DNA of 64,000 nucleotides from Daedaleopsis sinensis. Lineage: Eukaryota; Basidiomycota; Agaricomycetes; Polyporales; Polyporaceae. Both the position numbers and the translations under genes were made by a program. Where the stretch lies: the NCBI GenBank assembly GCA_033807695.1, contig CM066306.1:1550001-1614000 (forward strand), in the 5' to 3' direction. Each line of letters starts with the position of its first letter. Within the stretch, counting starts at the first letter, position 1. The notes under the pieces were generated by a model. That model did not search any database. It saw only the letters and a list, made by a program, of their open reading frames with translations, and had not been told where the DNA came from. Of the stretch, positions 26,676-37,741 are shown in pieces.

Positions 26676-28213
26676 TCAGCCAGGAGGAAGAAGACTGGCG
26701 TCGACGACTCCGCCCTCCTCCTCGACCCCATCCTCTTCGGTGTGTCTGATCGGTGTTCTGGGCATGACCATGAGACCTGCGCAATTCCGACTATCGTCAG
26801 CGAGATCGGGAATGGATAGAAAAGCGACAGCACGCACCGGTGCGCGCAGACTCGAGCACGCCGAACGGCTTGAGGAGCGACAGGAACGCCTCGACGCGCT
26901 TCGTCTTCCCGCACATCTCCACGATCACGCTGTGCTCGCTCACGTCCACGATCTGGCCCCCGAACTGCGCGGACAGCACCTGGATCGCCTGCAGGTTGTC
27001 GCTCTTGAGGCGGAGGGTCTGGATGGGGGTCAGCGGGGGCGGCGCCTGCGGGGCGCCGTCGTGGGCGGGCTCGGGGTCGGGGTCGGCGGAGTGCTCGAAG
27101 TGCTGCGCGAGCGCGGCCTCGCGCTCGAGCTTCGTGTGCGCGGGCTCGGACTCGGGCTGGAAGCGGCGGGGCTCGTGCGTGGGGCCGCCGACGAGCTGCT
27201 CCTCGACGTACTCGGGGCCGAGGATGGAGACCTTGGCGAGCAGGAGCTCGCGCTCGATGCAGTGTGTGTCGGTGTAGTCGAGGACGGCCCAGACGGGCAC
27301 CTTGACGCAGCGAGAGGGGGGAGATTGGTCAGTACGTGCTCCTCTCGCTCGTTGACGAAGCTCAAACGGCCCTGGCGAAGCGCAAGATAGGCGGATAACG
27401 AAAACTGGTGCCACACGCAACTAGCTGATGGACCGAGAGTAAGGGGGAGGGAACTGTCCTATTCCAAGCAGCGGACACGACCAGAGCGCAACCGGAGGGA
27501 GTGGGTATTTTCAGGTGCTCGCACAGCCGGAATAACCGTGGGGAGGGGTGCCTGCGCGGGGACCAAATGAAACGAAATGACTCACCAGGTCCTCCAGCTG
27601 CCTGCGTGCCTGCTCGACGACGCCGTCCTGGCCCCTGAGCACGATACACATCCGCGACAGGTCGCGGATCTCCGTGCGGCACACGACGAGCGAGTCGATG
27701 TTGAACCCGCGCCCGGCGAGGATCCCGGACACGCGCGAGAGCACGCCCGGCTCGTTCTGCACGAGACAGTTGAGCACATGCCTGTCGGGCCGCGCGCAGA
27801 CGTCAGCATCGGTACAAATGCCTCATCTCCCTGCCCGGGGTTGGGGAGGGCGAGAGGGAGGGCAAGTGGGCAAGAGAGGACACGCACTTCTTGAACGGCT
27901 GCAGGCTCGGCGGCGGGGTGTTGTATAGGATGTTCGTGACAGCCTCCTCCGCCGAGCGCAAGCGCGGCAGGTCCATGGACGGCAGCGGCGGCGGGCGGTG
28001 GCGCAGCGTGCGCTTGTAGTCGAGCGCGGACGTCGAGTCGTCGACCGACGGGGGCGGCTTCGGCGCGTTCTGCTCGTCCTGCCGCCGCAGCGAGGTGGCG
28101 AAGGAGCGGCTTGGGCGGGGGCGGGAGAGTGCTGCCGCCGCCCGTGCGAGGCGGGCGCGCCCGGTGCTGGCGACTATGCTCGACATTGGGATGGGAGGGG
28201 TGGAGCGAGACAA
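26676..28213 (-). CDS. ILV6: Acetolactate synthase regulatory (small) subunit, mitochondrial
   Basis: The regulatory subunit of acetolactate (acetohydroxyacid) synthase, which confers valine feedback on the first common step of Val/Ile/Leu synthesis in mitochondria. The start at 28213 (or the in-frame Met at 28186) opens an Arg/Ala/Ser-rich transit peptide (MSSIVASTGRARLARAAAA). After TPPPSLQPFKK comes the ACT domain HVLNCLVQNEPGVLSRVSGI, then AGRGFNIDSLVVCRTEIRDL. The second half has HCIERELLLAKVSILGPEYV, a variable Glu/Pro-rich loop, and LKSDNLQAIQVLSAQFGGQI. The last intron joins ARTG to LMVMPRTPIRHTEED, a conserved motif at the end of fungal ILV6 proteins, and the stop is at 26676-26678. 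It converges with COG5, the two stops lying about 170 bp apart. Confidence is high. Confidence 0.95.
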
Positions 28214-29055
28214 GTTGAAGGAGAGCGTCGAGCGCGTCGTCGCGGTGGCAGCAGAAGCCTCAGACTCAGAGTCGGAGTCACTTGTCCACGTGACAGCAGT
28301 TGGTATACCCCAGATCTAGATCGTCGCTCTTCACCCGCCCTTCACATGTCCCCGCGCCTTGCCGCAGTTCGTGGTTTGTGCTGTCAACTCGTGCAGTGGT
28401 TTGCTCAGTGCTTCTGTGCATGTGTGGTTGGCGAGCGACTTCCCAGAGCGAGGGAGCTCAAGCGCTCAAGCACGACGGTCCATCATTCGACAAGCAAGAA
28501 CTGGCCAAATATACAAAGCACGGAACGTCCGTCCGTGCGCCCGCCCATCCCATGGCATTGAACATGTGTGCAGTAAGTAAGCTACTTGTACTCGTACCCA
28601 TAACCCATAAATATCGTACACCGGTGCCGTGCGAGAGCGAGAGCGAGAAAGAAAGTGACGTGACGTGCGTCGGGAGGTAACTACCATAAGTCGTGAATAC
28701 AGTATCTGTCTTGTGTGTGCGGGTCGTTGTATGCGTGATGGAGGAGGCGATAGCGCGTGGTCTGTGGTCTGTAATGTGATGTGTGCGTGTGAGTGTGTGT
28801 GTGCGGGGAGTGTATGCGTAGAGACGTGAAGCATGTAGCCGTGGCCGTAACCCAGAAGCCGTATATGTGTGGGGGAGATGGTGCCATACGCAAGCGACGC
28901 GGTCCAATACCAATGTCCTAGTCCTGCGAGCCGAGCCGAGTGATACCTTAATGAACGCGCGCCCGGCGGACAGCATGTAATGATACAATGCGCGAAGTTA
29001 GCGAATAAGTCGAACAGAAACGGACCAGGGCAGCACAGGGGCAGCAGCGTGCGTG
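28214..29055. other. Intergenic region between ILV6 promoter and kinase 3' end
   Basis: This stretch holds the presumed ILV6 promoter and the kinase 3' UTR. Around 28710-28830 there is a TG/GTGTG-rich low-complexity stretch, which produces long but spurious frames on the other strand. I see no gene. Confidence 0.5.
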
Positions 29056-31803
29056 TCATGTCCGCGATATACTCCGCAGCCGCCCCCCAATCGGTATCGC
29101 ATTCGAGATCCCGTTCGCGAACGAGGCCGCGGCGGACGCAGCAGACGAGGACGTGCCGTTCGTGTGGCTGGCGGAGACAATCGGCGGGGGCGGGTTCGCT
29201 TCGATCGATTCCTTCACTTTGCGTATCCAGGTCGACGCGATCGAGGCGCTGGCGGCGACGTAGCAGTGCGACTTCGTCGGCTACACGATCCGCGCACGAC
29301 CGTCAATATCGCGCTGTTGGCCATCCCGGAGAAACATATGACGCACCGTGATGATGACAAACTCGCGTTCGCCCTTCGGTTCGATGGACAAAACGAGAGA
29401 GCGCAGATCCTTCTCCCTGTCCTTGCCAGCAGTGGGTTTCACGAGCAGCTCGTTGCGGATCTGCACCGACCGGCCCGGTTTGTGCTTGACGCAGATGATC
29501 CGGTGCGTCGTGAGCAGGAGTTCCCGTGGTCGCTGGTGCTTCTTCGGAGTCACTGCCATGGCGAGGAGACGGCTCGCGCGCCGCTTCGGTCCTCCGGGCT
29601 CGACCATTGTATTGAAGATGATGTGCTCATCGGGGAGCATCAGCGAGTTCCTGGCATCGGGGATTTAGGTCAGTTTCATCCGAGGATCCGTACGAGGAGA
29701 AGAGCACAAGGAGCGACATACAGCTCGGGATCGCAGAGTCCGTTGCCTTGGATCGGGGTCTGCGCACGATTGCGCCCTCGGGCTGCTTCGTCAAGCGCTG
29801 CAAGCTTCTCCACGGGGCTCCCTTCCGACGAGCTGCTCACGGATCCGGTGGAATGCGATCCAGGGCCAGGGGCGCGTGGCACATCGATGGGCTGAGATCG
29901 CGCCATGACCGGAATGTCTAAGACATCCTGCACGGTGTCGCGAATCTCGTCGTCTGGTATTGACGGCTGCGACGAAGGTGCCATGAAGCGTACGCCATCG
30001 TTCGAGGCTGACGTCTCTTCCTCGACATTTGATAGCGGGATTGGAGCAAGTGTGCCTGTCCGCTTCTCGCCGTGCGGCCCGACGCTCGAATGGGCGTCAT
30101 CGCCGTCATCTTCGTCATCGACGTCTTCGTCGTCGATGGCGTTTTCGTCAAGAGCGTCCCAGGCCAGGCGAATGCTGACATTCGAAGATTGTGGCGGGTC
30201 CCTCTGGACAAGCCCGGCCTCTAGGCGTGGTGCAGGATCCGTCCATAACGTCCGCCAGTTGATGGATGCGAAGAATGGATGGTTCCGGAGTGCCTTCATG
30301 TCATACGGGCTTCCGGAGGCTCCGGCTCCCAATCGCTGATCCGGGTCACGGACCTAGAAGCGCAGTGGGTTAGCCTCCGGACGACCTAGATTTACGCTCC
30401 AATTGAAAGGTAGAAAGGCAGACTCACGAGAAGTTTCCGAACAAGGTCCTGTGCTTGTTCGTCAAACCCTTCCGGGAACGAGTACTCAAGCTGCTTGATT
30501 TTTTGCCAATCAGCAAGCCCCCGGAAAACAAAACGACCTGCGATCATCTGATAGATGATGCATCCCAGAGCCCAGAAATCTGAGCTGTTGACACGCGGAT
30601 GACCAATACGTCAGTTTGACACATCCTTGCTCTAGAATTTTGTGGAACCTGCGTACCTCTTGCTACTCTCGTTGTGCTCCAGGAGCTCCGGAGAGACATA
30701 CTGTGCGGTTCCCACAAACGTCTTCGTAGGCTCTCCTAAGGGTTACGATGAGAATGCGGAAAATGCCGGGCGCGCGCGCGCAAGGTACCGACCTCCGGAG
30801 TCAAGAAGTTTGCCTGTCCCGAAGTCGGTAATCTTTATCCGGAGCGCGTCGTCCAGTAGGAGATTCTCAGGCTTGAGATCTCTGAGAAAGTGCGAAAATT
30901 GCTTCAGTCAGCGAAGAAGCTCGGGGAGCGGAACGGAACGAGCGGAAAGCACCTGTGGATGACCCCCTTGGAATGCATGTACCCAAGCGCGTCTACAATC
31001 TGGGCCGCATAGTACCTCACGCATTCGATGGAGAGCGAGCCCAAGCGGGATATTCGCGTCTGGAGCTCACCATTCCTCGCGAGGTCGAGAACGAAGACTG
31101 CGGTGGCGGGATGGCGGGTCAAACGCCGGGATGACAGGAGACGATGATGGCGAACTCACAGAGACTCCATTCATCTTGAAACGTCCAGTGCAGCCGCACA
31201 ATGCCCGGGTGCCCAGAGCCCAATCGGACGAGAGTGTTCTTCTCGGCCAGTGCGGTCTGCTCCTTCTGATGCCTCTTGAGGTGGGCTTTATCTATGCGTT
31301 TGATGGCGTACTCCTGGCCGGTCGCGAGGAGCTTGCCCAACCAAACCTGGAAGCGCGTCAAGGCACGCGCAGGGCAGCGAGGCGGCGTCACTCACGGTCG
31401 AGTATGACCCTTGCCCTAGCTCCTCCTTGAACTCAAAGTCGTCCACGGTCATCCTGCCGTTCACGGAGCTGTTCCGCGACTTGGACTGCGTGCGTGACGC
31501 GGGAGGTCTGAGGACTGCCTGGTCATCTTCTGGGTATCCGAGTTCGCGCGTGAGGTATGTGGGGGGTCGCGAGCCGCGGGGCGTTGTCGGAGACTGTGGG
31601 CTCCTGGAGCGTAAGTTTGTCCTCGGGGCTGAGAAGTTACGGAGCGGGCGAGGGCGCGAGGGGGTCTGGAGAGTGAGATCTGGGGAAGAAGAGTTGGAGG
31701 AGGAGGAGGAGATGACGGAGGCGTTCCTGCTAAGTTCCGCTAAAGTCGGAGTTGCGGGGTGCGTCGAGTCCGGCGACGGTGTTGTTACCTGGAGCTTGAG
31801 CAT
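29056..31803 (-). CDS. PDK1/Pkh-type AGC serine/threonine protein kinase
   Basis: A 3-phosphoinositide-dependent kinase 1-like (yeast Pkh) kinase that would phosphorylate the activation loops of other AGC kinases. The start at 31803 gives a long Ser/Pro-rich N-terminus. The kinase domain begins with [16 protein letters not shown] (Gly loop), then the catalytic Lys in [24 protein letters not shown] and [17 protein letters not shown] match PDK1 lobes. Splicing forms [19 protein letters not shown] and the PDK1-type TDFGTGK. The activation loop is [18 protein letters not shown], then [17 protein letters not shown]. After an acidic linker ([12 protein letters not shown]) the C-terminus has a PH-like module: [37 protein letters not shown] and [20 protein letters not shown]. 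The protein ends at 29056. The activation-loop position that is Ser in human PDK1 (Ser241) is Thr here. The identification as PDK1-like is strong. Confidence 0.9.
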
Positions 31804-32604
31804 CCGAGGCGGGGGGCGGGACGAGGACGGGGACGGGGAATGGTGGCAGAGGGGGCGGGGGAAAGGGAGGAAATTACGGGAAGATGAGAGCGCTGTGTAC
31901 GACTTAAGCCCTCTCGCTTCTCCTCCAACCTCCGGGTTCTAGGCCCGACGACCTACTAACTCCCAGCTTTCCCACGCTTACTCTCGCAACCAAGTCCACT
32001 AGCTGAGCTTGAATCCGCCTAGCAATCTTTGATATGATCCATCCTCGCTGCCACGCTCTCCGAGTCCCTGCCCAGGTCACCGTCCACGTCCACTGCTCCT
32101 CATCGTCCTTTGCTCAGCCGTGCATGTGGCGACCACCTCCGCTCCGCTCCCTGATCCCCAATGACACACGCATACACTCATGCACTCACGCCCACGCATG
32201 GCTCTCACCCCGGATCTTGCACAGCGCCCACGACGGTGACGATTAGCTCACCTCATTTGACGCCGCTGCAAGGCCTCTCGTGCGATCCCTGTTACGAACC
32301 GCACAGTCCCAGCCCGCATATTCCCCGCGTCTGCGGTTCCGTGAAGGTTGGGCGGCCCCAACTCTGAACGTTCACGGAGCATACTTCGCGCTCAGAAGCA
32401 GTATGTCAGTGCTGCCCACTTGCGCTCCCCTCGCAGCGGCGAGGGCATGCTCCATGCAATGCTGCAGGTGTCATCACCAGGGAGGGTCGCAGAGGGCAAC
32501 ACGGTTGCTACGGCAGTGAGACTGAGTGAGTTAAATGCTCGATTAGGCGGTGTAAAACTACGACGTGCTCCGCAACTGCGCTTTCGAGGCAGAGTGGCGT
32601 CATT
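31804..32604. other. Intergenic region upstream of the kinase
   Basis: This should hold the kinase promoter. The short frames here overlap inconsistently and I cannot support a gene. Confidence 0.45.
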
Positions 32605-32634
32605 CCCCAGCATTGGCACAGTTCGCGTAGCTTG
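32605..32634 (+). repeat. Upstream F-box module repeat block (copy B, part 1)
   Basis: Matches 9033-9062 at all but one of 30 positions. In copy A the next homologous block follows after 18 bp; here it follows after about 616 bp, which include the inverted-repeat element at 32692-33008. Confidence 0.75.
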
Positions 32635-32691
32635 CACCTACTTCTTGGAAGCGGACAAGAAGCATGTGGGGGCAATGGTAGGCTTGTTCTA

Positions 32692-33008
32692 CTTGAGAGG
32701 GTGGGTAAGGGACCCCCCCGTGAGAACGTCGGAGTGCCAATCCGACGCAGTGAGCGCCTATATGAAATCACCGCCACCGTGCACCCCAGGAGTGAGCGCT
32801 AGAGCCTTCAGCCTCGACGCTCATGGCAGGACGTTTGGGTCCAATTTTAACCTCATTGAAAGTGCACAATCAATCCTCGAGCTGAAGCTCTTGCTAATAA
32901 GCCAAAATTCGACTGCTCAATACGCCATACGGTGGCGAAGGTGTGTGTGAGCTTCCGCATTAAAACTCCGACGTTCTCACGGGGGGGTCCCTTACCCACC
33001 CTCTCAAG
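32692..33008. mobile_element. 317-bp non-autonomous inverted-repeat element (MITE) with TA target duplication
   Basis: The two ends are perfect inverted repeats of 43 bp (32692-32734 and 32966-33008). They start CTTGAGAGGGTGGGTAAGGG and include a run of seven C (or G). The element is flanked by TA on both sides (32690-32691 and 33009-33010), as expected for Tc1/mariner-type insertion. It is too short to encode a transposase, so it would depend on one elsewhere. It is absent from the homologous stretch near 9062-9081, which acts as a natural comparison locus. Perfect end identity suggests recent activity. Confidence 0.85.
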
Positions 33009-33013
33009 TAATA

Positions 33014-33051
33014 CCAGCCTCTCTATTAAGGGACGCAATACGAGAGGCTGG
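33014..33051. repeat. Short hairpin next to the MITE
   Basis: The arms CCAGCCTCTC (33014-33023) and GAGAGGCTGG (33042-33051) are perfect reverse complements around an 18-nt loop. It lies 6 bp beyond the inverted-repeat element. It might be a terminator-like or footprint structure; the function is unknown. Confidence 0.45.
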
Positions 33052-33250
33052 CATGCGAGCCTAGGCAATGGACGGGTTCCGACTCTCACCGGAGCTTGAC
33101 CAAAGTGGCATTCTTGGTCCGTGCTGTGGTCCACAGAATCCCAGTGTCCGAGATGCTGCTGTGATGTACCAAGCCTAAGTGGCAAGGTAGCCGCGACACA
33201 GTACGTCAGCCAATGACCTACGGTATCCGCTGACTTGTGCAGGGTGATAG

Positions 33251-33361
33251 CATCTCATGAATCCGTGGATCGACAAAACAAGATAGTACCAGCGCTGTCA
33301 TACTCATTGCTCAATAACCGCTTCGCAATACTGACATACGCTGCACGTTACGCGGAACTTG
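33251..33361 (+). repeat. Upstream F-box module repeat block (copy B, part 2)
   Basis: Homologous to 9081-9180 with scattered substitutions and small indels. It is followed by about 420 bp (33362-33782) with no counterpart in copy A, after which high similarity resumes at CTCACAAGCTCACGTGG. I see no gene in the extra 420 bp. Confidence 0.7.
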
Positions 33362-33972
33362 CTCATTTTAACACGATAGATCCTAGCCTCCGGCGCAAGG
33401 CAACATCCCAACGTAAGGGCTTGAAGTTGTATGCATGTATCGTACCGGGCTAATGATGTCGCTACAGAGTTTTGCATGAACTCGTGCGTGGTACAGTCCA
33501 CCGGCATCGTGTACTATGTTACAAGGAGACGAGTACAAATGAGCACGTCTAAATGCAGTTCCATCGTCGAGTCCAAAAGATGTGTCCATGCTTTTTCTCC
33601 GCATAGGCCTGGCCTGTGTCGCGTGATGGTAGTATATAAACTCCCTAAATCCTCAACGTTCAATTTCCGTGGTCGTGGTCGTCGGGTGCGGGCGATACTG
33701 CAATCAATACTTCCGCGCACGAGACACCAACCCCATGTAGGACTCCCCTAGACGTTGAACTTAAAGTTAGAGTGACTATAGTACTCACAAGCTCACGTGG
33801 ATATGCATCTGTGCTTCTAACGCTCGTGTCCTAGGGTCAGTACTACCGTGCGACATACTTATCTCTCGGTCATCCCACACACTCATACGCCGACTTTGCA
33901 GTGAGATTCGCGTACGCTTCCCCCGAATCTCTTATACGAACCCGGCCTCAAGTCAGTCGCAAACTCTGATCT

Positions 33973-35535
33973 ATGGAGTCCGTAGAATTCAACCAGAGGG
34001 TCATTCATATCGCCCATACAAAGAGTTCGTCTACCGTGGTGAGTACTTATTCTCCATCTGTCGTCTGGCGGAACGTTGATCTTGAATGTATGAGATGGCT
34101 CTCTACATCCCTGGAGAACTCACTGACAAGATCATAGGCTTTGTTGAACACGAAGACACCTTGCGAGCATGCGCTCTGGTCTCCCGCAACTGGCTCCCAG
34201 CGAGCAGACACATGCTCTTCCGAAATATCAGAGCTTTCTCAGACGAGGCGTATCGTGGATTGGTTCGCAATGTGCTACGGTCAGCTCGCATGCAACAGTG
34301 CCTGGGCTCTACTGTCACTCTGCACATCCGTGATAGCGACGACAAGCCGCACCCAAGGTACCGCGGTATTCATACAGAGACTGGTATCGATCCCTCAAAA
34401 CTACGTCCACCTGATTCGCATTCTCGTTCTTTCCTATGCGATTTCGCAGGCAACCTGCCCAATCTCGAGGAGCTGATCCTGTACCGTTGTCGATGGGATA
34501 CTCATCTTCCCTTGCCGTCTGAGCCTCTTTTGGCTTCACGACTCCCGTCAGTCACAACCTTGGAAGTGGTCCAATGCAGCTTGCCGTCCTTCAAATTCCT
34601 CCGTCGAGCACTCGCTTCTTTTCCGAGACTGAGGTCCCTGAGTATGACCTCTGTCACGTATCCCCCCGATACTTCCTCCATTATGCATCTCCCCACAGGA
34701 TCCCAGATGCTTCCGAAGTTGGACACGCTTCATCTCTCAGTCTGGTTCCCGCCAGAATGCGGCCACGGGGAGCTTGTGACATGGCTCTCTCAGACGAGCT
34801 CCCGATCATCCTTGCGTATACTGTCCTACGATACAGTGTTAGAAAAATTGGGAAACAACCATATTATATTTCTGCAACAGGTCGCTCCAAATATCACCAA
34901 CCTCAGTGTACACATCCGAGTCATGGCCTCGCCGGAGGAGGAGCTCCGTATGTTCGGTCCAACCTTTTCAGCCTGATACACACGCTCATTTCGCGGAAAC
35001 TGCATTCACTAGGATTGTTTCCCATGGCATATTTCACAATACTGCGAACCCTCAAGGTGACCCTGTCAATACGCCCAGCTTGGACAGATCTATTCCTTCT
35101 CCTCCGAGAAGTCAGATCGCGCTACCTTCAGATCCTTCGCCTAGACGATATATACACCGTCGACGCTTTCGCATCGGCTAAGCTCGCCAACCCCGACAGT
35201 TACCTATGCATTGATGACGATAGCTCGAAGGAATTGGACACCGTGCTCGAGAACGGAGACTTCTTCAAGAACCTTGCCCACGTGTACATCCACGTCTGTG
35301 CGATGCCTGCGCAGATCGAGCCGGTACAAAAAGAGGAGCTCATAGCAGGCATCTATGCGCGGTTGCCCAAGCTGGCCGCCCGGGGCATATTGTCGCTCCA
35401 GTTCTACGAATCACCATGGCACAGTGAGTTCACGCAGGCTGTTCAAACAACCAGGTGCTAGACACATGTTCTCGAGGCTGACCCTGCTCTCACGCAGATT
35501 TCAAGTTGAAGGCCCTGGAGGCTCCGAGTTCCTGA
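33973..35535 (+). CDS. F-box protein with leucine-rich body, copy 2
   Basis: A predicted substrate adaptor of an SCF ubiquitin ligase; the target is unknown. Exon 1 (ATG at 33973, MESVEFNQRVIHIAHTKSSS) is conserved among the copies and ends in phase 0 at GTGAGT. Exon 2 starts with the F-box MALYIPGELTDKIIGFVEHE and DTLRACALVSRNWLPASRHM. Leucine-rich strands follow (LPNLEELILYRCRWD, LPSFKFLRRALASFPRLRSL). A conserved 65-nt intron (34949-35013, GTATGT...CACTAG) restores the frame into LFPMAYFTILRTLKVTLS. If it is not removed, the frame breaks. The next body part is LAHVYIHVCAMPAQIEPVQK, then a last intron (GTGAGT...ACGCAG) and a short tail ending at 35535. No lesion is seen, so this copy looks functional, unlike copy 1. 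Confidence 0.78.
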
Positions 35536-36141
35536 AATAGCAGAACGGGCCCTGCTTTGATTCGCAGTATTCGTCCAGCGAGTCTTCTTCCCATCTCGTC
35601 GACGAGAACACCCTGCTGATCCTGCATGGAATCATAGACGGCGACGCGCCGCCGGCGGTGGTCTCATGGATTGCGAGCGCGCGATTTCACACACTGGGCG
35701 CCGCTCCACTGTTCTATACAGTGCCATATGCATACCATTCAAGCTCCTAACTCGCCGCTTCCAGTATTCCTTGCTTTGTTGATCGATTTTGCATGAGGCA
35801 CGACGGGCAATGCCAGTCGACAAAGCGGAATATTTTCCCAGTTTTTTCCACGCCTATTGGTGTCCGTGTTTTGATGTGTAATTTCCGTACGTTTGAAGTG
35901 AATTTTGGATGTACATTAACTTGAATGTAGCTATGATAGGTGCAACTTCAGACGCGCGCGACTCGACGCGTCGGGCGTGTATAGTCGTCGGAGATCAATA
36001 TGTTGCTGACAAACTCAGAATTGTTGGCAACCCCCCCTCACTAGCAGACTAACAAAGATCTTGTAGCGACTCTGAAAGGCGCTACACTTTCCCCGAGTCT
36101 CTTATACGAGCCCCGCTCGACCCAACCGCAGGGTCTGATCT
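35536..36141. other. Spacer between F-box copies 2 and 3
   Basis: About 600 bp. The first part is homologous to the 3' flanks of the other copies; the last part (about 36090-36141) resembles their 5' flanks (CCCCGAGTCTCTTATACGAG). The rest is unique. No separate gene is seen. Confidence 0.55.
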
Positions 36142-37741
36142 ATGGAATCCCTAGAGTTCAATCGGATGATACCACTGGCGGCTGTTCAAATTGCCCTTCA
36201 ATTGAATGCATCAAGTTCGTCTCGCGCGGTGAGTATTTATCCTCGATCTGTTGTTCGACGGAATATTGACTTTGTATGCATGAGATGGCCGTCTACATCC
36301 CTGGAGAACTCACCGATGAGATCATCGGCTTTGTAGAAGACCAAAACACCTTGCGAGCATGCGCTCTAGTCTCCCGCAACTGGCTCCCAGCGAGCAGGCA
36401 CATGCTCTTCCGAACAATCGAAGTAACCTCAGATGTGGCGTATCGCGGATTGGTCAACAATGTGCTACGGTCCACTCGCATGCGACAATACCTGAACTTT
36501 ACTGTCACTCTTAACATCCACGATAGCGATGACGAGCCGCCCCCATTGCACCGCGATACTCATACGGAGATTGGTATCGATCGCCGTCCAAGACTCCCTG
36601 ATCCGCTTTCTCGTTCGTTCTTGTGCGAATTCGCCGACTACCTGCCCAACCTCGATTCGCTGCTCCTGGACCGCTGTCGGTGGGGTACTCATCTTCCTTT
36701 GTCGACCGAGCCTCTTTTGGCTTCACGATTCCCGTCCGTCACATCCTTGTGTCTGCTCAATTGCAGCTTGCCATCTTTCAATTTCCTCCGTCGGGCACTC
36801 GCTTCTTTTCCTCGACTCAGGGATCTGACCATGTGCTTTGTCACGTATCCTCGGGATACTTCCTCTGTAATACATCTGCCAAGATGGTCACAGATGCTTC
36901 CGAAGCTGGACACATTCCACCTCTGGTTCACGCCGCGTTGCGACCACGGCGAGCTTGTGACATGGCTGTCTCAGACAAGCTCGCGATCATCCTTGCGTAC
37001 ACTGTCCTACACTGCAATGTTACGAGGATTGAAGCACAACCACGTTCAATTCCTGCAACAGGTCGCTTCAAATATCACTACCCTCAATCTATACGTCGCG
37101 GAGGAGTGTAGTATGTTCGATTCAACTTCAATTTCCGTCTGCTACGCACGCTCATCTCGCGATGGACGCTGCATTTACTAGGTATGTTTCCCATGACACA
37201 CTTCACAAGCTTGCGAACCCTCGATATATCCATCCCGAAAGCACCCCCAACATGGGTCAGCCTCTGCTCTCTCCTTCGGAAAGTCAGATCGCGCCAGCTT
37301 CAGATCCTCCGCTTAGGCGACCTGTATACCGTTGAGTCCAACGCCGACGCTTTGACACGGCTGGCAGGGCCAGCCGATATCAAGCCGCTCAGCGACTACT
37401 TATGCATCGACGTGGATGGCCTGAAGGAACTGGACGCCGCGCTTGAGGATGATGACTTCTTTAAGAACCTTACTCACGTGTACATCCAGGTCTGTGCGAT
37501 GCCTGCGCAGATCGAGCCGGAACGAAAAGAGGAGCTCGTAGCAGGCATTCACGCGCGGTTGCCCAGGCTGGCCGCCCGGGGCATATTGTCGCTTCACTTA
37601 TTTGAAACGCCGTACAGTGAGTCCACTAGCATGCTGTTCAAACAAAAAGGTGCTAGAGACATGTTCCTTTCTCGATGCTGACCGCCGTGCTCTCACGCAG
37701 ACAATTTGAAGGCCCCGGAGGCTCCGAGCCCGAGTCGCTGA
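36142..37741 (+). CDS. F-box protein with leucine-rich body, copy 3
   Basis: A tandem paralogue of the gene just upstream, more diverged. Exon 1 (MESLEFNRMIPLAAVQIALQ) ends at GTGAGT in phase 0. Exon 2 begins with MAVYIPGELTDEIIGFVEDQ and NTLRACALVSRNWLPASRHM (F-box). Leucine-rich strands follow (LPNLDSLLLDRCRWG, LPSFNFLRRALASFPRLRDL). The conserved intron here is 71 nt (37110-37180, GTATGT...ACTAG) and joins VAEECS to MFPMTHFTSLRTLDIS. Next is LTHVYIQVCAMPAQIEPERK, then the last intron (GTGAGT...ACGCAG) and a short tail ending at 37741. The frame is intact throughout. As in copy 2, skipping the intron would give two broken frames, which supports the model. Confidence 0.78.

Noticed and set aside
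28458..29059. Long minus-strand frames rich in His, Thr and Ser
   Set aside because: They arise from a GTGTG-type low-complexity stretch between genes and show no protein family signature.
34940..35020. Frameshift making F-box copies 2 and 3 pseudogenes
   Set aside because: A consensus GTATGT...AG intron at the same place in all copies restores the same frame each time, and the last intron does too.
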